From positions 1 through 44,881 of the forward strand of contig CALDYJ010000057.1 of assembly GCA_937941095.1 (NCBI GenBank): a DNA stretch of 44,881 nucleotides. The letters are read 5' to 3'. Every line of letters starts with the position of its first letter. Position 1 is the stretch's first letter. Both the position numbers and the translations under genes were made by a program. Under the pieces are notes generated by a model, which was not told where the DNA came from, did not search any database, and worked only from the letters and a program-made list of their open reading frames with translations. Shown here piece by piece: positions 18,820 to 26,880 of this stretch. Origin of the DNA: an uncultured Saprospiraceae bacterium. Lineage in GTDB: Bacteria; Bacteroidota; Bacteroidia; Chitinophagales; Saprospiraceae.

Positions 18820-20082
18820 TTATAAATTTAAAAAATTATTCTCGAATGCAGGTCTTAGTTTTTCATTTTCCATTCTAGACAAACCAATTATTTTAGCTCG
18901 GTCTTCCCACGAATTTACTATTCGATTTATATTTTTAATCACAGTAATTGCTTCATCTTTTTTCCAGCGAAAATAATCATGCACTTCCAGACACAAGTCG
19001 AAGCTGAGGCTATTATCATTTTCATCAATATTTAATTGTAATCCAACTCCATACGGAACTGGGTTGATATCATAAGCGGGACTTAACTTCCAACCTTTAC
19101 CTGGATTTAGAATAAACCCATGATTCCTGAGGTGATCATCAGTATTTGAAATTGCAACTGAAAATACAATTCTTTTCCATAACTCCCTTATATCAATAGT
19201 TGGTTCAGCTCCATACTGTTCAATCAATTCTACCATATCTAAATACGAGCCCCCTTCTTTGTAATCGTGACCATCTTTATATCCCAATAAAGTCATTGCT
19301 GATGCAAAATGTATCCGCTTATCTTTTATTCTGTCAAATCGTTTTGTGAGAAAAGTATGATGTTTTTGCGAAAAAATCTTCGCATTAGAATCTGCCATTC
19401 GAATACCACATTCTATTGCCATTTGTCCTACTATGAATTCCCAGGCACCAGAATTTTTATCATCATTCTTACTAGGGAATTTTGCTATCCATAAATTTCC
19501 AGTCGGGTCAATAACATTTGCCTTTGGCCTTGCTCCCCCTAGAGACGACCCAGGAGCCATCAATAGGTTTAACCACTCTTTCATCTGAGAGTCGTTTTTA
19601 AGATCTCTTTCTATTCGATTTGTTGCTTGTTCTAATTCTCTTATAGAACTAAAATGCGGAACAGACATTTCTGCATCTGCAGATATAAAAGAACCGTTTT
19701 CTTCAATTTTAAATCTTAAAGCACCCATTCTCGTAACATCATTCACCCCTAATAAAAAATCTGTTTCAAAGAGTTTTTCATTCTTCTTCTTATTTTCCCT
19801 AGCCATAATCGCTGACCGTCTTGTCATTAATGTCCTACCCCATCGATCTGGAGAGGAATCTAGAAAAAGTCCGAAATTCTTTTTATCATCATTTAAGAAT
19901 TGAGGACCTGAAAATAATTTCAAGTCCGGGTCAAGTTGTTGAGCATCTTTAGTTTCTAACCATACCTTATCATATTCAAAACTGAATATCTCATTTCCTT
20001 TTAGCAATTCTGATTTCAAACTGCCCACTAACTTGGGCTCATCATTTTCTAACCAATCTGCATAAACAAATATCTCTTTCAC
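18820..20082 (-). CDS. hipA: HipA-family serine/threonine kinase toxin
   Basis: 420 residues, full length for HipA. N-terminal subdomain (VYADWLENDEPKLVGSL, then FLDSSPDRWGRTLM) followed by kinase motifs: SSLGGARPKANV 179-190 (ATP-binding loop), WIAKFPS with a lysine at 201, NTDDHLRNHGF 313-323 (catalytic Asp, Asn) and LSPAYDINP 333-341 (metal-binding D338). E. coli HipA phosphorylates glutamyl-tRNA synthetase and stops growth; the target here is unknown but the catalytic residues are intact. Starts one base after the stop of the upstream hipB-like gene, so the two are translated together. Located in the mini-island, where such a pair would penalise loss. Confidence 0.9.
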   Translation of the reverse strand: MKEIFVYADWLENDEPKLVGSLKSELLKGNEIFSFEYDKVWLETKDAQQLDPDLKLFSGPQFLNDDKKNFGLFLDSSPDRWGRTLMTRRSAIMARENKKKNEKLFETDFLLGVNDVTRMGALRFKIEENGSFISADAEMSVPHFSSIRELEQATNRIERDLKNDSQMKEWLNLLMAPGSSLGGARPKANVIDPTGNLWIAKFPSKNDDKNSGAWEFIVGQMAIECGIRMADSNAKIFSQKHHTFLTKRFDRIKDKRIHFASAMTLLGYKDGHDYKEGGSYLDMVELIEQYGAEPTIDIRELWKRIVFSVAISNTDDHLRNHGFILNPGKGWKLSPAYDINPVPYGVGLQLNIDENDNSLSFDLCLEVHDYFRWKKDEAITVIKNINRIVNSWEDRAKIIGLSRMENEKLRPAFENNFLNL

Positions 20083-20083
20083 T

Positions 20084-20389
20084 TTATTTCTTCTTTTTTA
20101 GCTTCGTAGATATTAAACTCACATCTTGTAGTTTTCTTCCTAGCTTATCATCTGCTGCAATTAATTTTAGATCTCCAGATAGCCCCAATGCGCTTAAGAC
20201 TTGCAGTAATGTTTCTAATGATACATTAGCTTTTCCTTGCTCTATCGACCAAAGAGTAGATCGACTTATGTTTGCTCTTTCAGAAAGTAATTCTGCAGAT
20301 AATTTTCTTCGTTTTCTGGCTAATTTCAGGTTTTCACCAAGGTTTTCTAAAATTCGTTTTTCCTTTGGTAATAGCTTGCTTTTTTTCAT
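20084..20389 (-). CDS. hipB: HipB-family antitoxin (XRE helix-turn-helix)
   Basis: 101 residues. Residues about 15-72 are an XRE/Cro helix-turn-helix (NLKLARKRRKLSAELLSERA, then ISRSTLWSIEQGKANVSLET). The tail ends in five residues rich in lysine (LKKKK). HipB binds and silences HipA and represses its own operon. The order antitoxin then toxin and the 1-bp gap are standard. Two 18-bp dyad repeats lie directly upstream at 20394 and 20425, the likely HipB operators. Confidence 0.88.
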   Translation of the reverse strand: MKKSKLLPKEKRILENLGENLKLARKRRKLSAELLSERANISRSTLWSIEQGKANVSLETLLQVLSALGLSGDLKLIAADDKLGRKLQDVSLISTKLKKKK

Positions 20390-20393
20390 ATAA

Positions 20394-20442
20394 TGTTCAA
20401 TATACTAAACAATATAAGTATTTTTGTTCAATATATCAAACA
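20394..20442. promoter_or_regulatory. Two HipB-type operators (TGTT-N10-AACA)
   Basis: TGTTCAATATACTAAACA at 20394-20411 and TGTTCAATATATCAAACA at 20425-20442 are direct copies, each a dyad, with starts 31 bp apart (about three helical turns). The first ends 5 bp from the hipB ATG. Spacing fits two HipB dimers on one DNA face. Confidence 0.75.
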
Positions 20443-20446
20443 TTTT

Positions 20447-20464
20447 TTATTTCCCAATACAGAA
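20447..20464 (-). mobile_element. attachment-like site R2: 18-bp variant of mnmE 3' end
   Basis: Minus strand TTCTGTATTGGGAAATAA, 16/18 identical to R1 and to the resident mnmE end. Both differences are synonymous: it still reads FCIGK-stop. That is what a site imported from another species' mnmE would look like. Confidence 0.75.
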
Positions 20465-20526
20465 AGTAAATATGATTGATTGTCAAATAGTTGTGAAGTA
20501 TAAGGTACAAATGGGGTACAGAAATG
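20465..20526. repeat. Subterminal repeat beside R2 (copy of 17814-17880)
   Basis: Near-identical to the sequence right of R1, including GGTACAAATGG (20504) and GGTACAGAAAT (20515), but with two iteron units instead of three. It shows that the two neighbouring segments share an end. Confidence 0.7.
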
Positions 20527-20907
20527 ATTAGATTTATAAAAACATTATCTAACAACCTTTATCGATTAATTATCGTCAAAATTGGTGAGAGGATCGTCGA
20601 ATTGAGAAAAAAGAATGGTTGGTTAGAAAATGATTTAGCCAAGCAAGTCCATGCTTCTAAAAAAGCTATCGCTAATTATGAAAGAGATGAAGTTCCACCT
20701 TCGATTGAAGCAGCAAAGAAAATCGCAGATGCCTTTGAAGTGAGTTTTGATCAGTTAGTTGGTTAAGGTATAATGTTGACTTTGATAAGCAGCCCTAAAT
20801 AGATTAAAAGATATTGACTTACTCGATAAGAAAAGAAGCATACACTCCTTGATCTTATTGATACTTTCATCAGAGATGCTAAAGCCAGAAAAGCATATGC
20901 TTCTTAG
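20524..20907 (+). pseudogene. Broken XRE-family regulator
   Basis: The open part (20524-20766) encodes an XRE helix-turn-helix: KIGERIVELRKKNGWLENDL then HASKKAIANYERDEVPPSIE and AFEVSFDQLVG, then stops. The following DNA still encodes, in shifted frames, the C-terminal part typical of this Bacteroidota family: LKDIDLLDKKRSIHSLILLI near 20800-20862, then DTFIRDAKARKAYAS ending in TAG at 20905-20907. The usual initiator Met before IVKIGERI is replaced by Ile, so the frame is open only through an unrelated upstream ATG at 20524. At least two frame changes and a lost start make this a decayed gene. It begins right at the end of the R2 repeat. Confidence 0.75.
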
Positions 20908-20911
20908 TTAG

Positions 20912-21265
20912 TTACTTTCTTATGAAGAGAATCAAATCATGAACAGGGATACCAATTGAGCCGTTTTGAATCGATGCAAATTTTAATTCTGTTTTTGTTA
21001 GCTTACTAATCTTATATATTCGGTGCTCTTGGTTATCGCTTAAAATCAAAGTGTCATTTCCAATGTAATATCTCCATTGCTTTGAATTACTGACCATACC
21101 ATTTGTAGAGTTTTCTGTAAATAAATCTTTAAAAACTTTTAATTCTATTTTGGTTTTTTCATAATTTCCTTCCCAATCTCCAACTATATATTCTGAGGTA
21201 TTAACTGAATTTTTTGCACAAGAAAAACATAAAATAAAGCCGAAAAATATACATAAGAATTTCAT
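20912..21265 (-). CDS. Small hypothetical lipoprotein
   Basis: 117 residues. Signal peptide with lipobox (GFILCFSC, Cys about 16). The rest (YIVGDWEGNYEKTKIELKVF, then QWRYYIGNDTLILSDNQEHR) has the alternating strands and the IVGDW start common in lipocalin-like envelope proteins of Bacteroidota. No partner gene is obvious. Function unknown. Confidence 0.65.
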   Translation of the reverse strand: MKFLCIFFGFILCFSCAKNSVNTSEYIVGDWEGNYEKTKIELKVFKDLFTENSTNGMVSNSKQWRYYIGNDTLILSDNQEHRIYKISKLTKTELKFASIQNGSIGIPVHDLILFIRK

Positions 21266-21406
21266 ACTATAGTTTTTCGCCTCTCTTATTTACTCCCCAA
21301 TTCCAAAGGGAAATTAATGGAAATGTATAATTAGATTCAGAAAAAGCACCATCACTAAATAAGACGATTTTTACACCGCCACTATATACATTTCCAGAAA
21401 GTGTCC

Positions 21407-21604
21407 TCACCTTACGACTATTTTTTGCCTAAACAACAATAAATAAATCAAAGTAACCATACTTATTATTTCTAGAAAAAATACAAAGTGAAAATAATGA
21501 GAGGTAAAAGGTCCATTAAATCTCCAGTTTAGATCAATTGATATATAAAACAATAGACTGTAGAAAATAAAATTAAATATGCTATTAAGCTTTTTTAAAT
21601 CCAT
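21407..21604 (-). CDS. Small membrane protein, hypothetical
   Basis: 65 residues with two probable membrane helices (FIFYSLLFYISI and FVFFLEIISMVTLIYLLLF) and a basic end (RQKIVVR). No family recognised. Could be chance in AT-rich DNA or part of the decaying region around it. Confidence 0.4.
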   Translation of the reverse strand: MDLKKLNSIFNFIFYSLLFYISIDLNWRFNGPFTSHYFHFVFFLEIISMVTLIYLLLFRQKIVVR

Positions 21605-21684
21605 GACTAACTAAAAATTGTTCGCTTGAAGTTTTGAACTTCATGAAAGTACTTCGTTTTTAGTAGAAGAATTAGCAAATGGGA

Positions 21685-22011
21685 TTAATACTTTATCAAA
21701 TTTTCGGTTTTGACATATTCATCGAAATAAAAAAGTTTTTCACCATTTATAAATAAACCATATAGAAAGTCATTGTAGGCTAGTTGTTTTATTGGTAAAT
21801 TTTCTTGTCTTACTTTTTGAGAGACATCTAATATTACATCAATATTAGCTTCAAGCTAAGTGAAATAACTAATATACTTTTGATCTTTGATGCTCGTGAA
21901 AAATTGACCCGTATAAACTTTTTTACTATTTTCAAAGATGAGTTCTTTGATTGTATAACCAGTAAGAATTTCTAATGTGTCTTTTGAACAAACTTGATAA
22001 GCTAACTCCAT
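21685..22011 (-). pseudogene. Hypothetical gene interrupted by an in-frame TAG
   Basis: From the ATG at 22011 (or a GTG about 22033) one frame reads MELAYQVCSKDTLEILTGYT and continues to TAG at 21858-21856 (codon 52). The same frame then stays open, LEANIDVILDVSQKVRQENL through LFYFDEYVKTENLIKY, to TAA at 21687-21685, 109 codons in all. The second half has no start. This looks like one gene broken by a point mutation. Not recognised as any family; it fills most of the gap between the small membrane gene and TolC. Confidence 0.5.
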
Positions 22012-22050
22012 ATATGATTCCAAACTAGTCACTTCTCCTTCTTAGAAAAG

Positions 22051-23439
22051 TCAATTTCTTAAAAATATTTTAGCATCAAATTTAAGCTTGAACAAATTCA
22101 TAAATGATTTTTTTTGAATCTTTATCAATTTAATTTGTGATTCTAGGTATTTTAATTCTCTTGCATTTAAAATAAAGATAGAACTTTCACCAATATCAAA
22201 TTTTACTTTTTCAAGCTTTAATAGCTCTGCATAAAGGATCATTGATTCTGAAAGACGAGTGGCTTGCAGTTTAAAAAAATCCTGATTATCAAGACCATTC
22301 TTTATTTTGATTGTTAGCTCATTCGTTTTATTTGTCAAATCATAATCAATACTGGTTAATTTGATTTCATTGATTTTCATTTTCGATTTTGGTTTTCTGT
22401 TGAACAAGTTATAAGAGGCACTTAGTCCAATTTTATAATCATCTATGTTAAACAATTCTGAACCACTAACATCTAAAATTGGATTATATTTAAGGTCTAG
22501 CCGGATTTTTGAATTCTCTTTCAAAAGCCGATTTTCTAGATCGATAAAATCTTTTTTAATTCTTTCTTTTTCCAATAAAACATGCGAATCAATGATAAAA
22601 TCTTTACTAGATTTTATCACCATAATATTTTCTTCGACCTTTATCAAATTAAATTCATTTGGAATTAAGTCTTTATTTCCAACAAGTGCTTTCAAATTAT
22701 CATCCCAAATAAATGTAAACAAAGAGTTCAAAGATTGATTCAACAATCTATTAATTTCAGCATATTCATTTTCTCTCATCACCAAGTTTACCCTAGCTTC
22801 AATAGTATCTACTTCGGGGCCTTCTCCTGTTTCGAAAATTTCTTTGGTCAAAAAAAGTCTATCTTTTGCAAGTTTTATGGACTCTTTATAAACATTTCTT
22901 AAGGCATAAAAATATTGCCAATTTATGTAAGCAGCAGAAGCTTTAAACATAAGTTTGTTTAATAAAAGTTCTCTTTCTAGGTCATTCATTTGAGCATAAA
23001 GATCAGCATCCTTCAGTGCTTTACGTCTATCATCAAAAAAAAGACCTTGTCCCAAAGGAAGAGTTATGCCACCCGCAATTAACCCATCATTTGGAACTTC
23101 ATCTCTGGGGTTCAAAAAGTCTCCTTTATTTCTTTCAAAAGCTAAATTTAATTCAGGTCCAAAATTTAAGGGTAATTTGACATCAGAATTAATTTCTTCA
23201 AAGTAAACTTTATCATCAAATGACTTAGTTTCATAACTTAATGTCAACTTAGGATCGAAAAAACCTTTAGCATAAAGTTTTCTAAATTTTGAATCTTCAG
23301 TCAACAACTCAGCTTTTTTTGCCACGGGATGATTTGATTTAACAACTGCAATGTAGTCATCATAAGAAAATACCAAATCAACTTGTCCAAAAGAACAAAA
23401 GAAAATATGCAAAAAAGAAAATACCAAATAAAATCTCAT
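22051..23439 (-). CDS. TolC-family outer-membrane efflux protein
   Basis: 462 residues, signal peptide about 1-18 (FLHIFFCSFGQ). Long helical stretches and repeated TolC-like segments (ADLYAQMNDLERELLLNK, NLVMRENEYAEINRLLN, LTNKTNELTIKIKNGLD) fit the trimeric outer-membrane channel of type I and tripartite exporters. Last gene of the six-gene operon; its ATG overlaps the preceding thioesterase stop (TAATG), so translation is coupled. Works with the HlyD and ABC proteins upstream. Confidence 0.88.
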   Translation of the reverse strand: MRFYLVFSFLHIFFCSFGQVDLVFSYDDYIAVVKSNHPVAKKAELLTEDSKFRKLYAKGFFDPKLTLSYETKSFDDKVYFEEINSDVKLPLNFGPELNLAFERNKGDFLNPRDEVPNDGLIAGGITLPLGQGLFFDDRRKALKDADLYAQMNDLERELLLNKLMFKASAAYINWQYFYALRNVYKESIKLAKDRLFLTKEIFETGEGPEVDTIEARVNLVMRENEYAEINRLLNQSLNSLFTFIWDDNLKALVGNKDLIPNEFNLIKVEENIMVIKSSKDFIIDSHVLLEKERIKKDFIDLENRLLKENSKIRLDLKYNPILDVSGSELFNIDDYKIGLSASYNLFNRKPKSKMKINEIKLTSIDYDLTNKTNELTIKIKNGLDNQDFFKLQATRLSESMILYAELLKLEKVKFDIGESSIFILNARELKYLESQIKLIKIQKKSFMNLFKLKFDAKIFLRN

Positions 23440-23819
23440 TAAATATTGTTTAGGATAATTTCTTTTGTTACACCATGTGCAGATGGATTTTCATTTTTAT
23501 CTATTTTAACAAAAACTATTTGATCTATAGAGATGATTTCTTTTTTAGAAAAAATATTTCTGACTGAACATTTAAACGTTATTGAGGTATTACCTATTTC
23601 TTGAAACTCTAAACCAATTTCAATCACGTCTCCTTGTTTTGCTGATGCAACGAAATTTATTTCTGAAATATATTTTGTGACCACTTTATTGGTATTTAAT
23701 TTGGTCATTGCATATATGCCTGCTTCTTCGTCTATCCATCTTAATAATGCACCACCGAAAAGGGTATTATTTGCATTCAAATCTCCCGGTTTAATTAATT
23801 TTCTAGAATAATATTTCAT
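23439..23819 (-). CDS. Hotdog-fold acyl-CoA thioesterase
   Basis: 126 residues with the YciA-type hotdog pattern: GDLNANNTLFGGALLRWIDE (G22-G23, D30) followed by an EINFVASAKQGDVIEIGLEF strand. The family hydrolyses acyl-CoA in the cytoplasm. Both ends overlap neighbours by one base (TAATG) inside the exporter operon, so it is made together with HlyD and TolC. That is an unusual place for this enzyme: it may shape the acyl chain of an exported product or act on a fatty acid signal (inference). Confidence 0.8.
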   Translation of the reverse strand: MKYYSRKLIKPGDLNANNTLFGGALLRWIDEEAGIYAMTKLNTNKVVTKYISEINFVASAKQGDVIEIGLEFQEIGNTSITFKCSVRNIFSKKEIISIDQIVFVKIDKNENPSAHGVTKEIILNNI

Positions 23820-25189
23820 TACTTAACTTTTTTAATAGGGGCTTTCAATTTTAAACTTTTTGTCTCATCATCTTTATAAAAATCTGGTGGAAACCCATTT
23901 AACTTTCTCCATAATTCGTAATACAATTTCACTTCATTAAGCAAAATAATAGAATTTGTTCCTGCACCTACCCTTATTAATTCCGGCCATTTTTCATTAT
24001 TTTCATCTTGTTCGACTAAGACCCTGTACATGCCGTTTTCACTTATGTACTTATCAATAGCATAAACTTTACCTGAGAAAGTCCCATAAGAATTATTGGG
24101 CCATCCAGAAAAAATAATTGCAGGCCAACCATCAAATTGAATTCTTACAATTTGCTCTTTTTTTATTAAAGGAACATCCACTGGTTTTACATACATTTCA
24201 ACTGCTAAATCTAAATCATCTGGAATAATACTCAGTACTTCCTCACCAGACTTTACAATTTCACCAAGGCCTTTTTTATATACTTTTGTTATGGTGCCGT
24301 TTATTGGAGATCTCAATACATAATTTTCTGATCTTACTTTTAGCTTATTAAAAGATGATTGTAATTTATCAACACTCCCATCTGCATTAAATTTATTTGA
24401 TAAAGCAGTCATACGGTCCGCTCTAATTTTTGAAAATTTATTTTCAAATTCATTCTTGATCACAGATTTATTAAATTCATAATTTGAAATGTCATTGTTG
24501 GTTGATAATAAACTGTTTTCAAGACTAATAACTTTTGCCTCAGCTTCTTGAAAATCCAATTTTTTGAATTCCAATTCTGTTAATGATTTTATACCTTTTT
24601 CATATAGCTCTTTTATTCTATTGAGTTGTTTTTCCGAGTTTGCGTACTTCAATTTTGCTGCTAAAAGATTTATGCTGTCGCTTTGTATCTTGATAAAAGC
24701 TTGTTTGATTTTTATTTCATTTTGATCTAATTTAGCCTTAAGGTTCTTTTCTAAAGCTTTTACTTGATTTTCTAAGTTTAAGGCTTTTGTGGCGTAAGCT
24801 TCTGAAGATTTACTTTTTGCAGCTATTTGTCCTTCTGTTCTTTCAAGAATATCTGGATCAAAGTAGTCTTCTTTTGATTCGCTTATTATCAGAATAGTGT
24901 CTCCAATGCTTACTACATCTCCTTCTCTGACAAACCACTTATCTATCCTACCATCAATTAGTGATTGAATAGATTGGGGTCTATCAGTTGGACTAAGCGT
25001 AGTTACATATCCTTTTGATCTAATATTTTGAGTCCAAGGTGCAAATAATGAGATTATGAAAAGTAACAATACTCCTAAAATAAATTTTGGTAAATGATAA
25101 CTGATACTTTTATTCGCTAACCTTTGAAAGGAAGAATAATCATTTTTTGATATTTTATCACTGATAGACTTTTTACTAATATTCAACAT
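23819..25189 (-). CDS. HlyD-family membrane-fusion (periplasmic adaptor) protein
   Basis: 456 residues from the ATG at 25189, 2 bp after the ABC gene's stop; a longer frame from 25264 would overlap the ABC gene and adds no family sequence. One membrane helix about 34-52 (LPKFILGVLLLFIISLFAPW), a lipoyl/biotinyl-like half-motif (IDKWFVREGDVVSIGDTILI), a coiled-coil hairpin about 110-260, then the second half (LRSPINGTITKVYKKGLGEI) and a beta-barrel end. Links the inner-membrane ABC protein to TolC. Confidence 0.9.
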   Translation of the reverse strand: MLNISKKSISDKISKNDYSSFQRLANKSISYHLPKFILGVLLLFIISLFAPWTQNIRSKGYVTTLSPTDRPQSIQSLIDGRIDKWFVREGDVVSIGDTILIISESKEDYFDPDILERTEGQIAAKSKSSEAYATKALNLENQVKALEKNLKAKLDQNEIKIKQAFIKIQSDSINLLAAKLKYANSEKQLNRIKELYEKGIKSLTELEFKKLDFQEAEAKVISLENSLLSTNNDISNYEFNKSVIKNEFENKFSKIRADRMTALSNKFNADGSVDKLQSSFNKLKVRSENYVLRSPINGTITKVYKKGLGEIVKSGEEVLSIIPDDLDLAVEMYVKPVDVPLIKKEQIVRIQFDGWPAIIFSGWPNNSYGTFSGKVYAIDKYISENGMYRVLVEQDENNEKWPELIRVGAGTNSIILLNEVKLYYELWRKLNGFPPDFYKDDETKSLKLKAPIKKVK

Positions 25190-25191
25190 TA

Positions 25192-26862
25192 TTACTTGTT
25201 TAAACCATCTTTGACAATTGAACCATCTTCTAGTTGAATTACCCTTGAAACATACTTTTCCCATATAGGATCAATAGAATTTATTAGAATGGACCACTTA
25301 TTTTTTTCATCAGTTAATTTCTTTATAATTTCTTCTTTTTCAAAAACATCCAAATGCTCTAAAGGATCTTCGAGGACTAATAATTTCGGTTTGTTTACAA
25401 TGGTCCGCGCTAATAAAATTTTATCTTGAATTGATCTTGGAACCTTATTACCTCCTGGATCAATAACTGTATTCAAACCCATTGATAAAGACGCTAAATA
25501 AGAACCTAAATTAACTACTTTAATTACGTTTGATAAATCTTGCGGACTTACATCTTTCCTTTCCATGCTTATGTTTTCCAAAATTGTACCCATAAATATT
25601 TCAGAATTATTCAAACCAAAGCCAATAAAGGATTTTAAACCTTCTGGATGTAATGAATTCATCGGAAAATCATTAAAATGAATAACCCCACCTTTAGGTT
25701 TTAGTAGACCTGCGATTAGCTTGATTAATGTAGATTTGCCAGAACCAGAACTTCCTTTTAAAATGACTTTTTCATTAGGTAGGATTCTAAAACTTATATC
25801 ATTAATCGTATTTTTATTAAGATCAGGATAACAATAAGATAAATTTGTAATAGCAAGAGTAAAATCGTCTCTATCTTTTTTTAAAAATAAACCTTCATCA
25901 GAATCAAGAGGCATATCAGTTACATATCCAATTTTTTCCAAAGCTGTCAAGACATCATAAACAGCATCAAGGGACTTAATCAGTTTTTCCACTGAAGCAA
26001 TAATCAAAATTATAATAATTTCTGCTGCAACAAATTGGCCAATATTCATTTGTTGATTAAAAACCAAAATACTTCCTGTGATCAATAAGCCTGCTGCTAT
26101 TATTACTTTAAATCCAATTAAAAATGAAAACTGTTGGATAAGAACTTTAAAATGGCTTTCTCTAGCTTTAAGATACTTCTCCAAATGAAAATCACTGTTT
26201 TTTAAGTCAAGATTTGAGTTGCTAATTAATTTAAAGGATAGTTTAGTTCTTGCAATCTCTTCTAACCAAAACGCGACTTTATATTTAAACTTAGATTCTT
26301 TTAGACTTGTTCTTAGACCTTTAGGTCCAGTAATAGCTATAATGATATAGATAAGAGCTATTAGCACAAAAGAATAAATGATAAAAAATGGATGATAAAA
26401 ACTTAAGAGTGTTAGACCTATTATGATTTGAAATAGTGACAATGAAAAATCAATTAAAAGCTTTGGCAATCCTTTTTGAATGGTTAAAGTATCAAAAAAT
26501 CGATTTGCTAATTCAGGGGCATAATAATTATACAATGATTCAAATCTTATGCGAGGTATTCTATAGGCAAATTCAAAAGTTGCCCTGCTGAAAATTTTTT
26601 GCGAAATATTTTCAACAATTCTTAACTGAAGTAATTGAAGTAAGCCCATCAAACCTATTCCTCCAATAACAAAAATCACTAAGACAACCCAAGCTGTGCT
26701 TGGTTCTCCTCCTTGAATAAGGTTTATTATCGCTTGAATTCCAATTGGTAGTGATAAATTAACAATTCCATTGATCAAGGCATAAATATAAACTTGGCTG
26801 ATTTCCTTTTTGTCAACCTTTAAAAGTCTCTTAAACCTCTGTATTGGACTAAATTTTATCAC
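25192..26862 (-). CDS. ABC transporter, fused membrane and ATPase domains, with degenerate ATPase motifs
   Basis: 556 residues. Membrane domain about 20-310 with six predicted helices; no C39 peptidase. ATPase domain about 335-556: Walker A GSSGSGKST 370-378 is perfect, but the LSGGQ signature reads PRSIQ (475-479), Walker B ends LLVLED (E498, D499 where D then E is normal), the H-loop His is replaced by Ser (ILINSID, about 529) and the Q-loop has Asn (GLNNSE, about 419). So hydrolysis may be slow or absent. It could be a subfamily with altered chemistry, since the rest of the domain is well preserved. Operon partner of HlyD and TolC. Substrate unknown; the neighbours are a carbonic anhydrase lipoprotein and a thioesterase. 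Confidence 0.88.
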   Translation of the reverse strand: MIKFSPIQRFKRLLKVDKKEISQVYIYALINGIVNLSLPIGIQAIINLIQGGEPSTAWVVLVIFVIGGIGLMGLLQLLQLRIVENISQKIFSRATFEFAYRIPRIRFESLYNYYAPELANRFFDTLTIQKGLPKLLIDFSLSLFQIIIGLTLLSFYHPFFIIYSFVLIALIYIIIAITGPKGLRTSLKESKFKYKVAFWLEEIARTKLSFKLISNSNLDLKNSDFHLEKYLKARESHFKVLIQQFSFLIGFKVIIAAGLLITGSILVFNQQMNIGQFVAAEIIIILIIASVEKLIKSLDAVYDVLTALEKIGYVTDMPLDSDEGLFLKKDRDDFTLAITNLSYCYPDLNKNTINDISFRILPNEKVILKGSSGSGKSTLIKLIAGLLKPKGGVIHFNDFPMNSLHPEGLKSFIGFGLNNSEIFMGTILENISMERKDVSPQDLSNVIKVVNLGSYLASLSMGLNTVIDPGGNKVPRSIQDKILLARTIVNKPKLLVLEDPLEHLDVFEKEEIIKKLTDEKNKWSILINSIDPIWEKYVSRVIQLEDGSIVKDGLNK

Positions 26863-26880
26863 TTACTTTAATTTAATTTG

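Larger units (their letters stand above)
17796..20464. mobile_element. Putative mnmE-targeted mini-island carrying hipBA
   Basis: A 2.67 kb segment bounded by two same-orientation 18-bp mnmE-tail copies (R1 and R2). It holds a hypothetical gene, a hipA-like kinase and its hipB-like partner, the latter with two operator sites ending 4 bp from R2. No recombinase is present, so it would need one supplied in trans. The toxin-antitoxin-like cargo could keep it in the cell. The boundaries follow from the repeats; mobility is inference. Confidence 0.55.
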
